From positions 1 to 20,404 of the forward strand of contig JBLINY010000086.1 in NCBI GenBank assembly GCA_047638695.1: DNA of 20,404 nucleotides. The letters are read 5' to 3'. The stretch is from JAHECQ01 sp047638695. Lineage in GTDB: Bacteria > Actinomycetota > Acidimicrobiia > Acidimicrobiales > SZUA-35. A program made the translations under genes and the position numbers. Numbering within the stretch: the first letter of the stretch is position 1; each line of letters opens with the position of its first letter. The notes beneath the pieces are model-generated. The model was not told where the DNA came from. It searched no databases and was given only the letters and a program-made list of their open reading frames with translations. Positions 1 to 7,500 of this stretch are shown piece after piece.

Positions 1-14
1 GGCAGACTGGCCCG

Positions 15-899
15 ATGGCAGTTGGGAACCAATCCACGGTCGCCTGGCGAGTGATCGACGATGTACGTCTTCTTGCTGACGCGGTCCAGCGGCCCGGCTA
101 CGAAGCTGATCCAGCCGAGATCGCGACTTTTCAACGTGACGGCGTCGTGTTGCTCCGCGGTGCCTTCGCCGAATGGGTTCCTGCGATAGCGGCTGGCTTC
201 CAACGCAACCTCGAACATCCGGCGTCTTACGCCTTCCCCAGTGAGAGCACCTTCGATCACGAGACTGGGCGTTTCTTCGACAGCTACTGCAACTGGCAGA
301 GGATCCCCGAATACACGACCTTCGTGCTCAACTCGAAGGCCGCCGCGATGGCAGCGGCGTTTATGGGTAGTGAGATTGCCCAGTTGTTCCACGAGCATGC
401 GTTCTGCAAGGAACCCGGCACCCAGAAGCAGACTCCCTGGCACCAGGACCTTCCCTACTACTGCGTCGATGGGCAGCAGACGATCAGCATCTACATGGCC
501 CTCGACCCAACTCCGGCCGAGACAGCGGTTCGATTTCTCAAGGGTTCCCACCGAACCGGCCAGCTTCATCGTCCACGCGACTTCATGCGTGGCAACGAGT
601 ACGAGACCTCTGACCCGACGATGGTGTCGACGCCCGAAATCACCGACGGCGACGATGTGTTCGCCGCGGCGCTCGAACCCGGAGACACGCTCCTGTTCGA
701 CTTTCGGACCCTTCACGGCACCACTGACGCGCCGATCGAGCAACGCAGACGAGCGTTCTCGACCCGCTGGCTCGGCGACGATGTTCGCTATGTCGACCGA
801 CCGGGCGAAACCTCGCCCCCGATGCCCGATCTCGGCCTCCGCCCCGGGGAACCAATGCGTCAGGACTGGTTTCCGGTGCTCTGGCCAAACTCCAACTAA
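15..899 (+). CDS. Phytanoyl-CoA dioxygenase (PhyH) family protein
   Basis: A 294-residue protein of the PhyH family, non-haem Fe(II)/2-oxoglutarate-dependent oxygenases that hydroxylate small molecules. The iron-binding facial triad is visible: PWHQDLPYY supplies H143 and D145, and FRTLHGTTDA supplies H234. The Arg cluster QRRRAFSTRW (about residues 243-252) fits the arginine that grips 2-oxoglutarate. RFLKGSHRTG (about 173-182) is the usual strand before the distal half of the double-stranded beta-helix. There is no signal peptide, so it should act in the cytoplasm. The substrate cannot be read from sequence; members near lipid or osmolyte genes hydroxylate acyl chains, ectoine or amino acids. 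The reading frame is open to the left edge, so the ATG used here could be internal and a start just outside the window cannot be excluded. The next gene downstream is a broken lipoprotein, so no functional operon is evident. Confidence 0.9.
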   Translation: MAVGNQSTVAWRVIDDVRLLADAVQRPGYEADPAEIATFQRDGVVLLRGAFAEWVPAIAAGFQRNLEHPASYAFPSESTFDHETGRFFDSYCNWQRIPEYTTFVLNSKAAAMAAAFMGSEIAQLFHEHAFCKEPGTQKQTPWHQDLPYYCVDGQQTISIYMALDPTPAETAVRFLKGSHRTGQLHRPRDFMRGNEYETSDPTMVSTPEITDGDDVFAAALEPGDTLLFDFRTLHGTTDAPIEQRRRAFSTRWLGDDVRYVDRPGETSPPMPDLGLRPGEPMRQDWFPVLWPNSN

Positions 900-927
900 T
901 ACCCGGCTAAGAACGACGTCTCGCATT

Positions 928-971
928 GTTCCCAAACCATGGTTCCCAAAACAGCGGCGTTCCCACAACGT
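928..971 (+). repeat. Three short direct repeats GTTCCCA upstream of a lipoprotein gene
   Basis: The heptamer GTTCCCA starts at 928, 942 and 959 (spacing 14 and 17 bases), each time followed by an A/C-rich AAC-type extension. It lies in the roughly 90-base gap between the PhyH gene and the lipoprotein start. It may be a regulator-binding cluster or chance; no inverted symmetry supports a specific operator. Confidence 0.3.
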
Positions 972-991
972 CGGCCCATTGGAAGGAAACC

Positions 992-1944
992 GTGAAACTT
1001 TCGAAACACTCCAGCTCGAAGCTGGTTCGTCTTGTCTCAGTGCTTGTGGGAATCGTCGCCCTGATGGCGAGCTGTGGAAGGTCGTCAACGGCTGAGGGCG
1101 AACCAGCTGTGCCGAGCGACGAAACCACCTCGTCAACCTAGGCGGAGTCCGTGACGCCCGAGGAAGTGCAGTACGTCGACACGATGGCGGCAACGGACAG
1201 CGACGTGTGGGTGACAGTGCTGGGCGATCGCGACAATGAGGCGCTCAATCGAGCGGTACTTATTGCGGCCGATGGCGACGTTGCTCACGATGTTGTCCTC
1301 CCGGGTCGACGATGTCACAGGGGCGACCGCCGACCTGCCTGAAACCGAATACCCAATCGCTGCCGGCGAGCTTGTGTGGGCGACGGTCGAATCGGATGAA
1401 GAACCCGGCCGGTCGGTGAGACGGTTCGGCGAGCTCACTGGCGAACAAACCGGCGATGTCGTGCACCTCGACCCCGTTGCGAGGCCAGTGATCGTTGGCG
1501 AGTTACGCCCGGGTGTCGCCGAAATCTTCGAGGAGCATCCGGGAGGGTTCCTCCCGATGGATGGGCCGGCTGCCACCGATGGCACAGCACTGTGGTTCTA
1601 CTCGTTCGGGAGCCTCGTGCGCGCCGACGCCCTTACGGGTCACGTGCAGTTGGTGAGCGGAGTGTTTGGTGATGATGTTGACGTCTCCGATCTGGTCGTG
1701 ATCGACGGTGGAGTTTGGCTCGTCGGCGGCACTGAGGTTGACCGAGAGACCGTCGATCGACTGTGGTTCGTCGGCCACGACGGAGAAGTGCAGATTTGCG
1801 TTGACATCACGTTGGATGGATCTCACCGGTGAGCTCGTGACGGTCATTGAGGTGATGGCTCAGCACAACCAGGGCCTCGCTGCGGACCATGGCCAGATCT
1901 GGGTCACCACCGAGCGGCCGTATGGGGTGGCGCGGTTCGGCTGA
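992..1944 (+). pseudogene. Lipoprotein gene, broken by one stop and two frameshifts
   Basis: A GTG start at 992 follows a good Shine-Dalgarno site (GGAAGGA, 981-987) and gives a lipoprotein signal peptide, KLVRLVSVLVGIVALMASC, with the lipobox cysteine after about 25 residues and a Ser/Thr/Glu-rich linker. The frame stops at TAG 1139-1141, but the same frame then continues with protein-like sequence (EVQYVDTMAATDSDVWVTV). It shifts near 1300-1312 into a frame running to about 1815 (VDDVTGATADLPETEYPIA, then GGVWLVGGTEVDRETVDRLW) and shifts again to finish with HGQIWVTTERPYGVARFG and TGA at 1942-1944. The repeated xWVT/VWLVGG pattern is like a beta-propeller surface lipoprotein; the exact family is not recognised. 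The TAG sits where CAG (Gln) would read through smoothly. Either a decayed gene or a stretch with sequencing errors; all three frames keep coding-like codon use, which argues for recent damage. Confidence 0.65.
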
Positions 1945-1986
1945 CAGACTGGGCCACGATCCCGATTTGAGGCAGGACAGAGGAAC

Positions 1987-3153
1987 ATGACAGATGCGAT
2001 CAAGACTCCGGAACGTATGGAGTTCGTGGCGCGTATGGCTGCGTTGGGTCCGGCGTTTCAGGAGCGGGCAGCCGGCTACGACCGCGACGCCCGGTTCCCC
2101 TACGAGAACTGGGACGATCTGAAGGCCGCTGGGTTCCTTGAGCTGTGCGTACCAAAGGCGGCTGGCGGCTGGGGTGCTGACTTCGTTGCGTACGCCCTCG
2201 TCGCCGAGGAACTCGGCCGCCACTGTGCGACTACCGCACTCACGTTCAACATGCACAGTGCCACGGCGATGCTGGCTGGCTTCATCGCCGACGAACTGAA
2301 GCTTGAGCCCGAGATGCAGGCGGTCCTTGATAGTCGTCGTCCCGAGCTATGGCGAGGCATCCTTGAAGATCGCACGATCCACTCTCAGCCGTTCTCTGAG
2401 GGCGTCGCACCTGGAGCTGTCGCCGGAGTTGGTACCCGGGCAGTTCCGGTCGACGGCGGCTACCGCGTCACCGGTCGAAAGATATTCGCTTCCCTCAGCG
2501 GTGCCGCCAACGTGCACAATGTGATTGCAGTTGTCGAAGGCGATCCAAGCATGCGCCTGATCGGCATTCCCGCTGACGCCAAAGGCGTTCGCATCGAAGG
2601 CGACTGGGATCCGCTCGGCATGCGAGGCACCGACTCTCGAAATCTCATCATGGATGATGTGTTCGTGCCGCTCGGCAACGAGTGGGTTCCCCCTGGCGTG
2701 TTCGACGCGATGGTCAAACGTTTCCCGTACTTCTACATGACCCTGTCGTTCGCTTACCTCGGCCTGATGCGAGCAATCCTCGACGAAACGCAGGCGTACC
2801 TGTCCGGTTCATCGGGTGTTGAAGCCCGCCGCGACAACCATGTCAAGCAGGCGGGTTGGGCCAAGATGCAGCTCATCTACGAACGCGCCCAGTCGGTGAC
2901 CTACCGGGTGCTCGGCGAGGCCGATATCGACCCGACGAAAGATCGCATCCGTCGGGCATGGGTCGCGATGGTTACGACAATGGAAGGCGCACCCGAGATC
3001 GCCTCGCTCGCGATCCAAGTGTGTGGTGGCAGGTCGATGTTGCGTCCCAACAAGCTCGAGCAGCACTACCGCGATGCCCGTTGCGGAGCAACGATGCTGC
3101 CGTGGAGTGTCGAAGTGTGCATCGACCGTCTCGGCCGCGCTGGTCTCTACTAA
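1987..3153 (+). CDS. Acyl-CoA dehydrogenase family protein
   Basis: A 388-residue flavoprotein of the acyl-CoA dehydrogenase superfamily, which use FAD to oxidise acyl-CoA thioesters or related substrates in the cytoplasm. The ATG is preceded by an AGAGGA site at the usual distance. The N-terminal helical domain (to about 120) contains GGWGADFVAYALVAEELGR followed by TTALTFNMHS. The middle beta domain has YRVTGRKIFASLSGAANVHN (about 158-177) and GDWDPLGMRGTDSRNL (about 200-215), the normal substrate/FAD loops. The C-terminal four-helix bundle ends with IQVCGGRSMLRPNKLEQHYRD, the usual FAD-dimer contact. The Glu-Gly segment that carries the catalytic base in the MCAD class is not obvious, so it may belong to the side branch with other chemistry (DszC/HsaA-like), or keep its base elsewhere. 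It stands alone between two gene remnants. Confidence 0.9.
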   Translation: MTDAIKTPERMEFVARMAALGPAFQERAAGYDRDARFPYENWDDLKAAGFLELCVPKAAGGWGADFVAYALVAEELGRHCATTALTFNMHSATAMLAGFIADELKLEPEMQAVLDSRRPELWRGILEDRTIHSQPFSEGVAPGAVAGVGTRAVPVDGGYRVTGRKIFASLSGAANVHNVIAVVEGDPSMRLIGIPADAKGVRIEGDWDPLGMRGTDSRNLIMDDVFVPLGNEWVPPGVFDAMVKRFPYFYMTLSFAYLGLMRAILDETQAYLSGSSGVEARRDNHVKQAGWAKMQLIYERAQSVTYRVLGEADIDPTKDRIRRAWVAMVTTMEGAPEIASLAIQVCGGRSMLRPNKLEQHYRDARCGATMLPWSVEVCIDRLGRAGLY

Positions 3154-3175
3154 CTCGTCCCCCGGTGCAGATCAA

Positions 3176-3424
3176 GACGCGTGCGTCACACACGTCCCGT
3201 GGGAGGGTCGTGGCGCTCGCTTCGACGACCAAATAGACCTGATGCGCCGATTGTGGACCGAACCGGTGGTCGACGTGTCCACCCCGATGCACCGCTTCGA
3301 TCGGGCCGGAATCCTGCCGCGCCCCGTCCGTTCGATACCGCTATGGTTCGGCCGCAAGACGGTCGACCTGGTACACAAGCTGCCCGGACCCGACGTTCAC
3401 CAGCCGAACAGGCCTCGGAGATAA
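3176..3424 (+). pseudogene. Remnant of an LLM-class (F420-type) oxidoreductase
   Basis: Directly downstream of the acyl-CoA dehydrogenase stop, one frame encodes GARFDDQIDLMRRLWTEPVV, then HRFDRAGILPRPVRSIPLWF. This matches the central part of luciferase-like F420-dependent oxidoreductases (usual text: ARFDEQIxLMRxLW...HRIDRAGINPLPxxPIPIWFGG). No start codon with a ribosome site and none of the N-terminal barrel are present, and after WFGRK the similarity ends. The fragment runs into the 3' end of the convergent DinB-like gene. About 60-80 of the normal ~300 residues survive, so this is a gene scrap, not a working enzyme. Confidence 0.6.
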
Positions 3425-3903
3425 CACGCCTGTCCGACGTGTTGCAGGCTGTCATCGGCGATGCTGACTAGGCGGACCCCCATCGAGACCGGAGGGTCCC
3501 AGCGCCGGTCGACGATCCTGTCGAGATCGGGCGGTCCCAGATCCTCGAGCATCTTCGTGGTGCAGGATTGCACCGCCGCCAGGTAGTCGAGCAATGACTG
3601 GGGGCCGTCCGGCTTCACCGACGCAACGTCAGCGGCGTCATGGCCGTAGCCGATGTTGGCGGGGTCCGGTTCGAGCCGGAAACGGCCCGACCAGCCGTTC
3701 TGCTCCCACACCTGGTCCGTCTCGAGCAGTTCGGCGACGTGGTGGTCCTGCACCCGTGCCGTGTGCCACACCAACCAGCCGATGCTGTTGGTATCTGGCC
3801 CGGGCAGCTGGACTAGCTGGTCGGTGTCGAGACCGTCGACGGCGCGCCGCGCCAGTGGCCCGATGCGGCCGTAGAGCTCGAGGAGAAGCGCAGCGACGTC
3901 CAT
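3397..3903 (-). CDS. DinB-like / DUF664 family protein
   Basis: A 168-residue protein of the DinB/mycothiol-dependent maleylpyruvate isomerase superfamily, four-helix-bundle proteins that bind a metal through three side chains. Visible: NSIGWLVWHTARVQDHHVAE (H47, D53, H54/H55) and DDSLQHVGQACYLRGLF near the C-terminus (H155 in the H-x-GQ...LRG signature typical of these actinobacterial members). Many are thiol-S-transferases using mycothiol or bacillithiol; the true reaction is unknown here. The start chosen (ATG at 3903) gives the normal family length and begins right at the first helix; the longer open frame to 4068 adds an Arg-rich, unlikely extension. No strong ribosome site is seen, only a GGAA. 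The 3' end overlaps the LLM remnant on the other strand. Confidence 0.8.
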   Translation of the reverse strand: MDVAALLLELYGRIGPLARRAVDGLDTDQLVQLPGPDTNSIGWLVWHTARVQDHHVAELLETDQVWEQNGWSGRFRLEPDPANIGYGHDAADVASVKPDGPQSLLDYLAAVQSCTTKMLEDLGPPDLDRIVDRRWDPPVSMGVRLVSIADDSLQHVGQACYLRGLFGW

Positions 3904-4118
3904 GTGTCGATTCCAGCACGATTCGACAACGGCCGCGCCGTTACGCGGCGTCTTCCTCATTGCGGACGCACACCTCGCTTGCCGTGACTCGTAATCCAGC
4001 TGTTGATCTTCGAGCGCTACCAACACGGGGACCGCAGCCTCGCCGCCCACGCGGCCCGGCCGGCGCACACGGCCTTGACCGACGGCATGGCGGGCGCAAC
4101 GTCACCAGACGGCGGGTC

Positions 4119-4583
4119 ATGAGCTCGAAGTTCTACGACCTCGCCGACTACGGCTGGTGGTCCCGCTCGGACAACGCGCAGCCTTTGTTGGAAGGCGCAG
4201 TCATCGCGCTCGTCGGGTTTCGGTTCGAGGACGCCGCCGACCGCGAACTCGACCAACGCGGCTGCGACATCGTTTTCGTCAAGGTGTCCCGGCTCGAGAC
4301 AGAGTTGGTGTTCTTCATCGACGCCTGCAAGTCGGGCATGGCGGGCCGTGATTTTATGCACCGAATCGATCCCGAGGAGATGGCCAAGCGGTTGGGCTCG
4401 ATCAACGAACGAGCCCAATACATTCTCAGTTCCACCTCCCATCAGCTCAAGTTCTACGAACTGCGCCTCCCGGTGCGGTGCAGCGAGGTGGAAGAATGCG
4501 CAGCTCCCGATGTGCCGCTTCTATGGCTACTTCCAACAGCTTGCGCTCTACCAAAGACAAGCGGACCGCCAGCCAGGAAGTAG
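4119..4583 (+). CDS. Unassigned protein with a caspase-like DACKSG motif, perhaps decayed
   Basis: From the ATG at 4119 the frame encodes about 154 residues with GC-rich third positions up to about 4480, which marks it as coding on the plus strand. It starts SSKFYDLADYGWWSRSDNAQ and contains ELVFFIDACKSGMAGRDF, which resembles the strand and catalytic cysteine of caspase-fold (C14) peptidases (typically DACHSG/DACRSG), and ERAQYILSSTSHQLKFYEL, similar to the strand after it. The upstream GHG motif with the catalytic histidine is missing, and the spacing RGCDIVFVKVSRLETELVFF is too short for a whole domain, so an internal deletion or an unrelated fold is possible. Codon use worsens after about 4480, so the last 30 residues may be out of frame. 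No function is claimed. An alternative is a lineage-specific protein with a chance match. Confidence 0.45.
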   Translation: MSSKFYDLADYGWWSRSDNAQPLLEGAVIALVGFRFEDAADRELDQRGCDIVFVKVSRLETELVFFIDACKSGMAGRDFMHRIDPEEMAKRLGSINERAQYILSSTSHQLKFYELRLPVRCSEVEECAAPDVPLLWLLPTACALPKTSGPPARK

Positions 4584-4693
4584 TCGACCATGATCCGACA
4601 GACCTCTCGAAGAAGGAGACGACGCACGCAAGGGTGGCGACAGGAACTTCTGAGCGCGGCGCACCGCGCTCCTACTGATTAGGCTCCGGGCGC

Positions 4694-5155
4694 ATGAGCG
4701 AGCCACTTTTCTCCGACGATCAGTCGATTTCCGTCAGCGCTTCCCCCGAGGCCGTCTACGCAATGGTTTCCGACCTCACCCGCCATGGTGAATGGTCGTC
4801 CCAGAACATCGGCGGCGAGTGGCTCGACGGCGCTACCGGCCAGGTGGGCGACTGGTTCGAGGGCCGCAACAAGGCCGGCCCGAACGAGTGGACCGCCAAG
4901 GTCGAGATCACCGAAGCTACGCCGGGCGCTGACTTCGGCTTCTGGACGTTGGGAACGGCTGCGAATGTGGCCCATTGGCGCTACACGATGGAAGCGGAGG
5001 GCTCCGGCACCAAACTCAGCCAGCACTACCGGCTCCACACGCTGCCCGAGGCGGTCGAGAAGTCCGTCGGTCTCCAAGGATGGACCCAGGCGGTAGCCGC
5101 CGGGATGGCAACAAACCTGGCAGCGATGAAGAAGACCGCGGAGAGCGAAGGGTGA
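4694..5155 (+). CDS. SRPBCC (polyketide cyclase/START-like) family protein
   Basis: A 153-residue protein with the SRPBCC helix-grip fold. Visible: ISVSASPEAVYAMVSDLTRH (about 11-30), the standard first strand and helix of the family (SpeVxxxVsDltr), then GEWSSQNIGGEWLDG, the conserved strand WRYTMEAEGSGTKLSQHYRL (about 96-115) and a long C-terminal helix (VGLQGWTQAVAAGMATNLAA) that covers the hydrophobic pocket. Such proteins bind or convert small hydrophobic ligands; several act as cyclases or dehydratases, many remain uncharacterised. It is cytoplasmic. Its stop codon overlaps the GTG start of the next gene (GTGA, 5152-5155), so it is translationally coupled to the PhyH oxygenase and is the first gene of the three-gene operon. 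Confidence 0.85.
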   Translation: MSEPLFSDDQSISVSASPEAVYAMVSDLTRHGEWSSQNIGGEWLDGATGQVGDWFEGRNKAGPNEWTAKVEITEATPGADFGFWTLGTAANVAHWRYTMEAEGSGTKLSQHYRLHTLPEAVEKSVGLQGWTQAVAAGMATNLAAMKKTAESEG

Positions 5156-5943
5156 ACCTGACGCCGGCGGAGCTCGAACGGTTCCACCGCGAGGGTTATC
5201 TCTTCTTCCCCGGCCGGTTCGACGAGCGGGAAACAGCGATGCTGCGCTCCGAGGCCGACGTGCTGTACGCGACCGAACGAGACGAGGTGTGGCGGGAGTC
5301 CTCCGGGGCACCGCGCACGGCCTTCGCGGCGCACCAATGGTCCGAACCGTTTCGCCGGCTGGGCCGCCATCCGCGCCTCGTTCGGCCGGTCGAACAGATC
5401 GTCGACGGGCCGGTCTACATGCACCAGTACAAGGTCAACGCCAAGGCCGCATTCGATGGCGAGGTCTGGCAGTGGCACCAGGATTACGGCACCTGGCAGC
5501 GCGACGACGCCATGCCCGAGCCGTTGGCAATGAACGTGGCCGTGTTCCTCGATGAGGTGACGGCTTCGAACGGCCCGTTGCTCTTCATACCGGGGAGCCA
5601 TCTTGAGGGTGTCTTCGAGGCCGGCCACGACCTCGGCACCACGTCCTATCCCTTGTGGACGCTCGACCGCGACACCATCACCCGGTTGGCGGAACGTGGC
5701 GGCATCGTCGCACCCACCGGTCCACCGGGTTCGATGATCCTGTTCCACGGGTGCCTGGTTCACGCCAGCCCGCCGAACATCAGCCCGTTCGGTCGGGTCA
5801 TCGTGTACCTGTCGTTGTGTAGGGTGGACAACCACATCCGCCAGTTCAAAAGGGCCGAGTGGATCGCCCACCGCGACTTCACCCCGATCGAACCCTTGGC
5901 CGACGACTGTCTGGCCGACCTCGTTCCGGCTGGCGAACGATGA
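5152..5943 (+). CDS. PhyH-family 2-oxoglutarate oxygenase, ectoine-hydroxylase-like
   Basis: 263 residues, starting at a GTG that overlaps the previous stop by 4 bases; longer starts would lie inside the SRPBCC gene. Non-haem iron ligands are visible in VWQWHQDYGTW (H109, D111) and FHGCLVHASPPN (H204), with R215 in SPFGRVIVYL as the likely 2-oxoglutarate anchor. HQYKVNAKAAFDGEVWQWHQ, the AMNVAVFLDEVTASNGPLLF strand and IPGSHLEG are close to the pattern of the EctD / amino-acid hydroxylase branch of PhyH, so the substrate may be a compatible solute or amino acid rather than an acyl-CoA. EctD is usually about 300 residues and sits beside ectABC; no ectoine genes are visible here, so ectoine itself is uncertain. 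It ends in an ATGA overlap with the COG4091 gene. Confidence 0.87.
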   Translation: MNLTPAELERFHREGYLFFPGRFDERETAMLRSEADVLYATERDEVWRESSGAPRTAFAAHQWSEPFRRLGRHPRLVRPVEQIVDGPVYMHQYKVNAKAAFDGEVWQWHQDYGTWQRDDAMPEPLAMNVAVFLDEVTASNGPLLFIPGSHLEGVFEAGHDLGTTSYPLWTLDRDTITRLAERGGIVAPTGPPGSMILFHGCLVHASPPNISPFGRVIVYLSLCRVDNHIRQFKRAEWIAHRDFTPIEPLADDCLADLVPAGER

Positions 5944-7241
5944 ACCTGCACCGATTGGCCGCCGAGCGCGCAGCTGCGGGCAACCCGGTCAGGGTCGGGC
6001 TCATCGGGGCCGGCAAGTTCGGTTCGATGTTCTTGGCCCAAGCGCCACATTCGCCGCTGGTGGTCAGCGCCATTGCGGACCTCGACGTAGAACGGGCACG
6101 GCGGGCGTGCCGTGAGGTGGGCTGGTCCGACACCGCGGTCGAGGCCACCGTGTTCCTGACCTCGGCGGAGGAGCTCGTGCACCGTGACGATGTGGATGTT
6201 GTGGTCGAGGCGACGGGCAACCCCGTGGTCGGCGTCGACCACGCGTTGGCATGTTTCGCCGCCGGGAAACACCTCGTTGCGGTGAACGTCGAGGCCGACG
6301 CGCTGTGCGGGCCGATGTTGGCTCGGGCCGCTGCCGATGCGGGCGTGGTCTATTCGCTGGCCTACGGCGACCAACCGGCGTTGGTCTGTGAACAGGTCGA
6401 TTGGGCCCGCTCCTGCGGGTTCGAGGTGGTCGCCGCCGGCAAGGGCACCAAACACCATCCGACGTACCATTCATCGACCCCGGACACGATCTGGGATTAC
6501 TACGGGCTCACCGCAGAACAGGCCGCTGCGGCCGGCATGAACAGCCAGATGTTCAACAGTTTTCTCGACGGCACCAAGTCGGCGATCGAGATGTGTGCAA
6601 TCGCCAACGCCACCGGCCTCAGCGCCGCGCCCGACGGATTGGCGTTTCCACCGTGTGGAGTCGACGACCTACCCCACATTCTGCGTCCGACCGCCGATGG
6701 TGGCGTGTTGCACCACAAGGGCCAGGTCGAGGTGGTGTCCTGTCTCGAGGTCGACTTCCGCCCGGTGTTCCGAGATCTGCGTTGGGGTGTCTACGTCGTG
6801 CTCGAAGCCCCGAACGACTACGCTGCCGACTGTTTCGCGCAGTACGGCCTGCGCACCGATTCCTCAGGCCGGTATGCGGCTATGTACAAGCCGTACCACC
6901 TGATCGGCTTGGAGCTCAACATGTCGATCCTGTCGGCGGCGTTGCGCGGTGAACCCACCGGCTGCCCAATCGGCTGGCAGGCCGACGTGGTGTCGACCGC
7001 GAAGCGCAACCTTCGCGCCGGCGAGATGCTCGACGGCGAGGGCGGCTTCACGGTTTGGGGCAAGCTCATGCCTGCGGCCGACTCGTTGGCGCTGGGTGGG
7101 TTCCCCCTCGGGTTGTCCCACGGTGTCGAGCTGGTCAACGACGTCCCCGCCGGTCGGCCCATCCGCTGGACTGACGTACGGGTGAAAGAAGACCGGGCTG
7201 CGCATCGTCTCCGTCGCGAGCTGGAAGCTTCCGGCGCCTGA
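5940..7241 (+). CDS. Homoserine-dehydrogenase-like NAD(P) oxidoreductase (COG4091 type)
   Basis: 433 residues from an ATG overlapping the previous stop (ATGA, 5940-5943). The N-terminus is a Rossmann fold: VRVGLIGAGKFGSMFL with the GxGxxG at G23-G28, followed by a conserved VDVVVEATGNP strand. The middle holds AAGKGTKHHPTYHSSTPDTI, a signature of the COG4091 group (predicted homoserine-dehydrogenase-like oxidoreductases), and the C-terminal part (GGFTVWGKLMPAADSLALGG onwards) matches the SAF-type end of that group. Relatives act on sugar-acid or hydroxy-acid type substrates; true homoserine dehydrogenases differ. With a PhyH oxygenase and an SRPBCC protein upstream in one operon, a small catabolic or tailoring pathway is likely: hydroxylation followed by oxidation of the new alcohol (inference). 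The ending coincides with the end of an antisense OmpA remnant. Confidence 0.85.
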   Translation: MNLHRLAAERAAAGNPVRVGLIGAGKFGSMFLAQAPHSPLVVSAIADLDVERARRACREVGWSDTAVEATVFLTSAEELVHRDDVDVVVEATGNPVVGVDHALACFAAGKHLVAVNVEADALCGPMLARAAADAGVVYSLAYGDQPALVCEQVDWARSCGFEVVAAGKGTKHHPTYHSSTPDTIWDYYGLTAEQAAAAGMNSQMFNSFLDGTKSAIEMCAIANATGLSAAPDGLAFPPCGVDDLPHILRPTADGGVLHHKGQVEVVSCLEVDFRPVFRDLRWGVYVVLEAPNDYAADCFAQYGLRTDSSGRYAAMYKPYHLIGLELNMSILSAALRGEPTGCPIGWQADVVSTAKRNLRAGEMLDGEGGFTVWGKLMPAADSLALGGFPLGLSHGVELVNDVPAGRPIRWTDVRVKEDRAAHRLRRELEASGA

Positions 7242-7455
7242 ACTCGACCGTGTTACGCGAACTCGATCTGGGTCGACCTTCAACCGGGTGGCGCCGTAAG
7301 CCACTGCGGTGAGCTGGGACACCCCCGACACCAGGTTCGATCATGTGGTCTCGCACTGCCTCTGCCTGGCGCTGTGAGAGCACGCGGTTGATCTCCGCGG
7401 GGCCGAGATTGTTCGTGTGTGCCCCGTTTTCCGCGACCCGATAACGCACGGTCAC
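7241..7455 (-). pseudogene. Remnant of an OmpA-family C-terminal (peptidoglycan-binding) domain
   Basis: On the minus strand one frame from 7455 reads NGAHTNNLGPAEINRVLSQR then QAEAVRDHMIEPGV. This is the OmpA/MotB signature (usual: GHTDNxGSxxxNxxLSxxRAxAVxxxLxxxGV). After a G5 run near 7317-7321 the neighbouring frame continues SQLTAVAYGATRLKVDPD, the expected next strand and loop (LTAVGYGExxPxADN), and RNTVEF at 7241-7258 equals the terminal NRRVEF. So the last ~70 residues of an OmpA-like protein are present but frameshifted. Upstream (above 7455) the sequence turns abruptly AT-rich and no more of the gene is seen. The fragment cannot make a functional cell-wall anchor. Confidence 0.55.
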
Positions 7456-7500
7456 AAATATAGATATAAACCACGGTTAGTAGTTATTACTAGTTTCGTT
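7451..7500. other. AT-rich spacer with an inverted repeat, possible promoter region
   Basis: The 312-base gap between the COG4091 gene and the next start holds the OmpA remnant and then this unusually AT-rich stretch in otherwise GC-rich DNA. It contains TATAGATATAAA (7460-7471) and an inverted repeat TAGTA-GTTAT-TACTA at 7478-7492. It lies 55-100 bases before the start of the galactose-oxidase-like gene and is the natural place for its promoter and operator, but no clear -35/-10 pair can be fixed. Confidence 0.35.

Noticed and set aside
241..1095. Plus-strand open frame of 284 codons overlapping the first PhyH gene
   Set aside because: Arg/Pro/Ser-rich out-of-frame text over a clear PhyH gene.
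3594..4118. N-terminal extension of the 4119 gene back to 3594
   Set aside because: That part overlaps the DinB-like gene antisense and is Arg/Pro-rich; coding character begins at the ATG at 4119.
5026..5871. Minus-strand open frame of 281 codons opposite the PhyH gene
   Set aside because: It is antisense to a clear oxygenase with visible catalytic residues; composition is His/Arg/Val-rich shadow text with no domain.
5152..5943. Calling the second PhyH gene ectD
   Set aside because: Motifs are close but the protein is shorter than EctD and no ectoine genes are in the window, so only an EctD-like label is justified.
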